A stretch of DNA of 56,589 bases. Source: Bacteroidota bacterium (GTDB taxonomy: Bacteria; Bacteroidota; Bacteroidia; Chitinophagales; Chitinophagaceae). Numbering within the stretch: position 1 is the first letter of the stretch; every line of letters begins with the position of its first letter. The notes below the pieces were generated by a model, which was not told where the DNA came from, made no database searches, and saw only the letters and a list, made by a program, of their open reading frames with translations. The translations under genes and the position numbers were made by a program. Location: positions 1 to 56,589 of the forward strand of contig JAUZOA010000027.1 of assembly GCA_030706685.1 (NCBI GenBank), in the 5' to 3' direction. This document shows, piece by piece, positions 53,174 to 56,589 of the stretch.

Positions 53174-53770
53174 TTAATTAATTTGAATTTCTGAGATGAA
53201 TCCTCCACCCTGGAACATTCTGTCTGCATCGATCTCTACCTGTCTTGCCTTGAATAATAAAAAGGGCATCTGCTTTCCTCCCAATGATCCCCACAAATGA
53301 TTCACTTGCTCGAACGTCAGGCTCATGAGATCGAGCGTTACTTTCAATTTATTCTCCTGTTCACCCGGCGTTGCAAATACTCCGGTAGCCGGAACCGGTG
53401 TTCTTGAAATAGAAAAGGTGCGGTTGCCCTGAAAAAAAAGCAATACCGAGCTCAGGGTGCGAATGGCCATACTATAATCCTTATGATTCGCTGAGAATAA
53501 AAGAAATAAGTTGATCGTTATTGGTGGATTGACATAGGCCAGCGGACGTATCTCTGTTTGACGAACAGCACTTTGATTTCGCAACGACGCTTCTTCTTCT
53601 ACATTTACTAATGACATATAGATTTGTGCTGATTCATCTACCAATGGAGTTGCGGGATTATCAGGGGTGGCAAAAGCGATATTTCCCAATACAACGGTAT
53701 CAGGGCTACCGGGCGCCGATAAAAAAGCATTGAGATTTTGCCTGATTAACTCCATTACCTGAAAAATCAT
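53174..53770 (-). CDS. DUF4255 tube terminator/cap protein (Afp16-like)
   Basis: 198 residues with the family's N-terminal block IFQVMELIRQNLNAFL and later YVNPPITINLFLLFSANHKD and FFQGNRTFS, ending in a domain with VNHLWGSLGGKQMPFLLFKA. DUF4255 (Pvc16_N) proteins terminate the tube and sheath at the distal end. It is the first gene of the eCIS run; its start is at 53768-53770, with 241 bp to the regulator gene. Confidence 0.9.
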   Translation of the reverse strand: MIFQVMELIRQNLNAFLSAPGSPDTVVLGNIAFATPDNPATPLVDESAQIYMSLVNVEEEASLRNQSAVRQTEIRPLAYVNPPITINLFLLFSANHKDYSMAIRTLSSVLLFFQGNRTFSISRTPVPATGVFATPGEQENKLKVTLDLMSLTFEQVNHLWGSLGGKQMPFLLFKARQVEIDADRMFQGGGFISEIQIN

Positions 53771-54011
53771 GAAAGAACCGGATTAAGTAGTGGATATAAT
53801 TTGATACACTCTTTTTCACAGAGACCATTTGCCTGAAAACAAAAAAAGACCCGCAAATCAAAATAATTTACGTCATCAAAAGACAGATAATATAACTATG
53901 CATTCCCAAATAAATGTAAAACCAAAAAAATGTTCCGGCAAGCGAAATAACGTGAACGACTTTCTTGCATACGCAAATACGAAATAAAATTACGTGAGAT
54001 AAAAACTGCTC
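53771..54011 (-). promoter_or_regulatory. Upstream region of the eCIS operon
   Basis: 241 bp between the regulator and the first eCIS gene, AT-rich, with no gene. It holds three ACGT-centred words: TTACGTCA (53868-53875), TAACGTGA (53948-53955) and TTACGTGA (53990-53997); the last two are 42 bp apart (four helical turns). A second word, ATACGCAAATACGAAAT, lies between. No convincing TAnnTTTG box was found. A promoter here is expected because the gene order requires it. Confidence 0.4.
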
Positions 54012-54512
54012 TTAAATTCCGATGCCTGAGAAGACACTATGAGAAACGGAATGTTTAAGCTTTATGGAAATTTTAAAATCAAATTCGAAAATTTGCTCAT
54101 TACAATTCCCGCCTGTAAGCCTTTGTATATTTATTGCACAAAAACGTCCAATACGTAAGAAGCTGGTTGGGGGAAGTTGTGATAAAAAACCTTTAAGGGT
54201 ATCATGACGCAATGTTAATTTGGCTCTTTCCCCCACTCCTACATATACTTTTACTAAATGATCACAACTTTCTATCATGATTATATCGCTAGGACGTGCA
54301 TAAACATATTCAAAATGCTTTGCGAAAAGGCGAAAAATATTTTCTGAATATTGAGGCACAGGTGAAACCGGTACTGGCCCGCTTTTTTGAAGTTGTGTGA
54401 TGTTTTGAAATAAATGGGCTGTCTCTTTTTTGAAGAATTGGGATTCTTTCCCGTTAGTTAAAAGTTGTTCAGCATTACTTTTACTCTCGGTTTGAGATTG
54501 ATAACTTTTCAT
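54012..54512 (-). CDS. LytTR-family DNA-binding regulator
   Basis: 166 residues. An N-terminal region (1-65) is hydrophilic without a receiver domain. Residues about 68-160 match a LytTR DNA-binding domain: SDIIMIESCDHLVKVYV, then KLTLRHDTLKGFLSQLP and FLRIGRFCAINIQRLTGGN, in which the F-L-R-I-x-R core contacts DNA. Lacking a receiver, it could be a stand-alone regulator or depend on a partner. Its position 241 bp upstream of and codirectional with the eCIS operon makes it the candidate regulator. A separate short palindrome lies 68 bp upstream of its start. Confidence 0.8.
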   Translation of the reverse strand: MKSYQSQTESKSNAEQLLTNGKESQFFKKETAHLFQNITQLQKSGPVPVSPVPQYSENIFRLFAKHFEYVYARPSDIIMIESCDHLVKVYVGVGERAKLTLRHDTLKGFLSQLPPTSFLRIGRFCAINIQRLTGGNCNEQIFEFDFKISIKLKHSVSHSVFSGIGI

Positions 54513-54579
54513 GGAATTAAAGGTTTAACAATATTAAAATAATTTGCCCGCTACTATTGCCTGGTAGCCTTGTACTTTA

Positions 54580-54598
54580 AGCATAGAACAGCTATGCT
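54580..54598. promoter_or_regulatory. Short palindrome upstream of the LytTR gene
   Basis: AGCATAG (54580-54586) and CTATGCT (54592-54598) form a perfect 7-bp inverted repeat with five bases between. It is 68 bp before the LytTR start. Operator or hairpin; no proof either way. Confidence 0.4.
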
Positions 54599-54799
54599 GA
54601 ATCTTTTTTTAAAAAATATCATCAAACGGGATTAACCACAATCGCTTATGTTTTTCTTTGGTTCAAAACCTGAAATCGTTTTCAATAGTTTTGAAACGAA
54701 AAATAAATTGAAGATTGGGCTCTAATCAGTTACTTAACGGCGGGAAGAATTAAAGAAGGTATCGGCGATTGACGACACAATATAAATCTATCTTTGGAA

Positions 54800-55092
54800 T
54801 TACAAAAAAGAATCTGGGGAGCCTTTCAGCTTTTCAAAAGTAAGCTTTGAGTGGTTATGAAACTTTTGACCCGGCACTTTATACGGCATTTTATCTAATG
54901 TTTCGCCTTTAAACTTCTTTCTTAGTTTATCATATTGTTCTGATACATCAATTTTGAGATCCGCCTTCTCCTGCTCAGTGCTGTTAAAATGTACTTCTTA
55001 AAATCATTACAAAATCTTTCATTCAAGTCTTTAAAAAGCACTTCGGCCCCATTAGAGAAATCTTTGGGATAGTGTACTGCTGAAAGCCAATT
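54800..55092 (-). pseudogene. Frameshifted gene remnant
   Basis: Two minus-strand frames read as one protein broken near 54985: first NWLSAVHYPKDFSNGAEVLF and LNERFCNDFKKYI, then, after a shift, NSTEQEKADLKIDVSEQYDK, LRKKFKGETLDKMPYKVPGQ and FEKLKGSPDSFL to the TAA at 54800. There is no N-terminal start; it is cut off near the end of the LacI gene. Composition is protein-like on both sides. The original family is not recognised. Confidence 0.6.
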
Positions 55093-55101
55093 CCCTGAAT
55101 T

Positions 55102-56121
55102 TTACACCTCTTTATTGACAATGACTTTACTCTCCAGCACTACTTTCCGCTGGATAGCCTCCCTACCCTCTTTCATATCTATCAATTGGAAAAGAATCTC
55201 TGTTGCTTTTTCAGCCTGCTGGTAAGGAAACTGTTCTACCGAAGCAATAGGCGGTTCATCAAGATAACTCGTGACCGGAAGATTGGCGTAGCTTACAAAA
55301 AAAATATCCTGGTTGATCTTTACATCTTTACTGCGGGCATATTTGATGGCTTCCAATGCTACATAATCATTAAAGGCAATGATGGCCCGGGGCCGTTCTT
55401 TTAATGACAACAATTGGCGCATCGCCTCCTGCGTCTTCTTTTGCGTAAGGTCTGTCTGAACCACAAAACCGGGCCTTAGCTCCAGGTTGTTCTTCTTCAA
55501 CCCTTCAAAATATCCATCCAGTCTTTCCTTGGAAGGCAGCATCGTGTCGGGCCCTTTTATAAAACCAATACTTGTAATACCTTTATTGACCAGCCAATCT
55601 ACCAGTTTGACGGAACTGCTTCTCAAGTTACAGGAAACCGTATAAGAATCGGGAGTATCCGGCACCCGGTCAAAAAATACAACAGGTATTCCATGATTTT
55701 TCAACAACTCAAAATGCTCATAAGAAACGGTGTTCTTGGATAAAGAAACGATCAGCCCGTCTACCCTGTGTTTTCGCATCGAATCGGCAATCAGCTTTTC
55801 CCTTTCCGTATCATCATGCGATTGCCCGATCAGGACGGTGTATTTGTTCCTCGTCGCCACATCTTCAATACCATTTATAGCGATGGAAAAAAATTCTTCG
55901 CCAAGATTAGGAAGGATGACACCAATGGTGAATGTTTTACCCTGTTTAAAGGAAATGGCGGCCTGGTTGGGCTCATAATTCAGCTCCTCCGCCAGCTTTT
56001 TTACCTGCTGCCGCATACGTAAACCAATGCTGGGGTGATCATGCAAAGCCCTGGAGATCGTTGAAACCGATACATTCAATCGTTTCGCAATTTCCTTGAT
56101 CGTTACGGGTTTTTGTTTCAT
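55102..56121 (-). CDS. LacI-family transcriptional regulator
   Basis: 339 residues from the ATG at 56119-56121; a longer frame would add 17 non-family residues. The N-terminal helix-turn-helix VTIKEIAKRLNVSVSTISRA is clear, followed by LHDHPSIGLRMRQQV and the hinge ELNYEPNQAA. The periplasmic-binding-like effector domain contains GVILPNLGEEFF and IGFIKGPDTML. It represses a sugar or carbon-source gene set not seen in the window. The start of the acyltransferase gene lies on the same strand upstream. Confidence 0.92.
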   Translation of the reverse strand: MKQKPVTIKEIAKRLNVSVSTISRALHDHPSIGLRMRQQVKKLAEELNYEPNQAAISFKQGKTFTIGVILPNLGEEFFSIAINGIEDVATRNKYTVLIGQSHDDTEREKLIADSMRKHRVDGLIVSLSKNTVSYEHFELLKNHGIPVVFFDRVPDTPDSYTVSCNLRSSSVKLVDWLVNKGITSIGFIKGPDTMLPSKERLDGYFEGLKKNNLELRPGFVVQTDLTQKKTQEAMRQLLSLKERPRAIIAFNDYVALEAIKYARSKDVKINQDIFFVSYANLPVTSYLDEPPIASVEQFPYQQAEKATEILFQLIDMKEGREAIQRKVVLESKVIVNKEV

Positions 56122-56161
56122 ATACTGATCGGACAAAGAATAAAAAATTATTTTGCCTCTC

Positions 56162-56589
56162 TTAGTTCTCAATTTTTTCCCAATGATGCCTGCCCATCAT
56201 CATATATTTCTTGCTTTGCTCTATGGCATCCATTACCAGGGCCATAATCGCTTCCGCCGGAAGATCATAATCAATGGCCAGTGGCTCCTTAAATTTCACC
56301 GACAATATCGTCCCTCTTTTCTTGAATTTCAGCCCTTTCTTATCAAAAGCTCTCCAGAATCCTCCTATTACTACCGGGATGATAACAGGTTTATTCTGTT
56401 TGATGATCAATGCCGTCCCTTTTCTTCCCGGCGCAAAAGGCTTGGTAGTGCCCTGGGGGAAAGTGATAACCCAGTTTTTTTCCAATGCCCGGGTGATCTT
56501 CCTGGTATCAGAAGGATCAAGGCCTTTTCTTACTTCCGTCCCCTCTGGTCTCCAGGTTCTCTTTACGGTCAAAGCGCCTGCCAGTGCAA
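56162..56589 (-). CDS. PlsC-type 1-acyl-glycerol-3-phosphate acyltransferase, partial
   Basis: The visible part is the C-terminal region; the 5' end is beyond the window and the frame is open to its edge. The FPQGTTKPFAPGRKGTALII block resembles motif III of PlsC-type acyltransferases (F-P-E-G-T-R-S) and is followed by VIIPVVIGGFWRAF. The catalytic H-x(4)-D box would lie upstream, out of view. These enzymes transfer an acyl chain to lysophosphatidic acid in the inner membrane; some relatives act on other lipids. The Q-G-T-T version rather than E-G-T-R is unusual, so acyl acceptor may differ. Confidence 0.75.
   Translation of the reverse strand, partial: ALAGALTVKRTWRPEGTEVRKGLDPSDTRKITRALEKNWVITFPQGTTKPFAPGRKGTALIIKQNKPVIIPVVIGGFWRAFDKKGLKFKKRGTILSVKFKEPLAIDYDLPAEAIMALVMDAIEQSKKYMMMGRHHWEKIEN

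Overview
The window looks like a chromosomal segment of a Bacteroidota member, probably family Chitinophagaceae. This rests on gene content (PafA-type alkaline phosphatase, DUF5117/DUF4953-type zinc protease, head-GIN lipoprotein, large surface proteins with a C-terminal outer-membrane barrel), several TAnnTTTG promoter boxes just upstream of genes, weak or absent Shine-Dalgarno sequences, and moderate GC content. The genus cannot be fixed from the sequence alone.

Region 1 (1-19.4 kb, mixed strands) is ordinary accessory and housekeeping content: the end of a DUF3500 gene, a PIN toxin-antitoxin pair whose toxin is frameshifted in a run of eight A, a WalJ-like metallo-beta-lactamase-fold protein, a class I glutamine amidotransferase, two small cysteine-rich secreted proteins, a MORN-repeat protein, a sulfatase, an amidohydrolase, a large zinc protease, a head-GIN lipoprotein, a methyltransferase/NAPE-PLD-like hydrolase pair, a class 3 lipase, an MFS transporter, a PafA phosphatase and an acyl-CoA-binding protein. 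Region 2 (19.4-25.5 kb) holds a candidate structured RNA with its own promoter and terminator, smc (which begins with TTG), and a RAYT (REP-associated tyrosine transposase) bracketed by matching palindromes.

Region 3 (25.6-53.8 kb, all minus strand) is the centrepiece: one compact run of 19 genes encoding an extracellular contractile injection system (eCIS, Afp/PVC-like). In transcription order it encodes a DUF4255 tube-terminator protein, an unknown 409-residue protein, one very large sheath, two tube proteins, a DUF5908-like small protein, a LysM protein, a VgrG-like spike, a PAAR tip, a gp25 baseplate protein, an Afp11-like baseplate protein, an S74-tailed fibre, a 47-residue small protein, an Afp12-like baseplate protein, a tape-measure protein, a large outer-membrane surface protein with a degenerate protease site, two DUF4157 proteins (one with an internal HNH-like motif, candidate cargo) and an AAA+ ATPase. 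Gene spacing is mostly under 45 bp, so this is probably one operon of about 28 kb. A LytTR-family regulator gene lies directly upstream (54.0-54.5 kb) and is the obvious candidate controller.

Region 4 (54.8-56.6 kb) holds a frameshifted gene remnant, a LacI-family regulator and the 3' part of a PlsC-type acyltransferase gene that runs off the window. No rRNA, tRNA or CRISPR array was seen.
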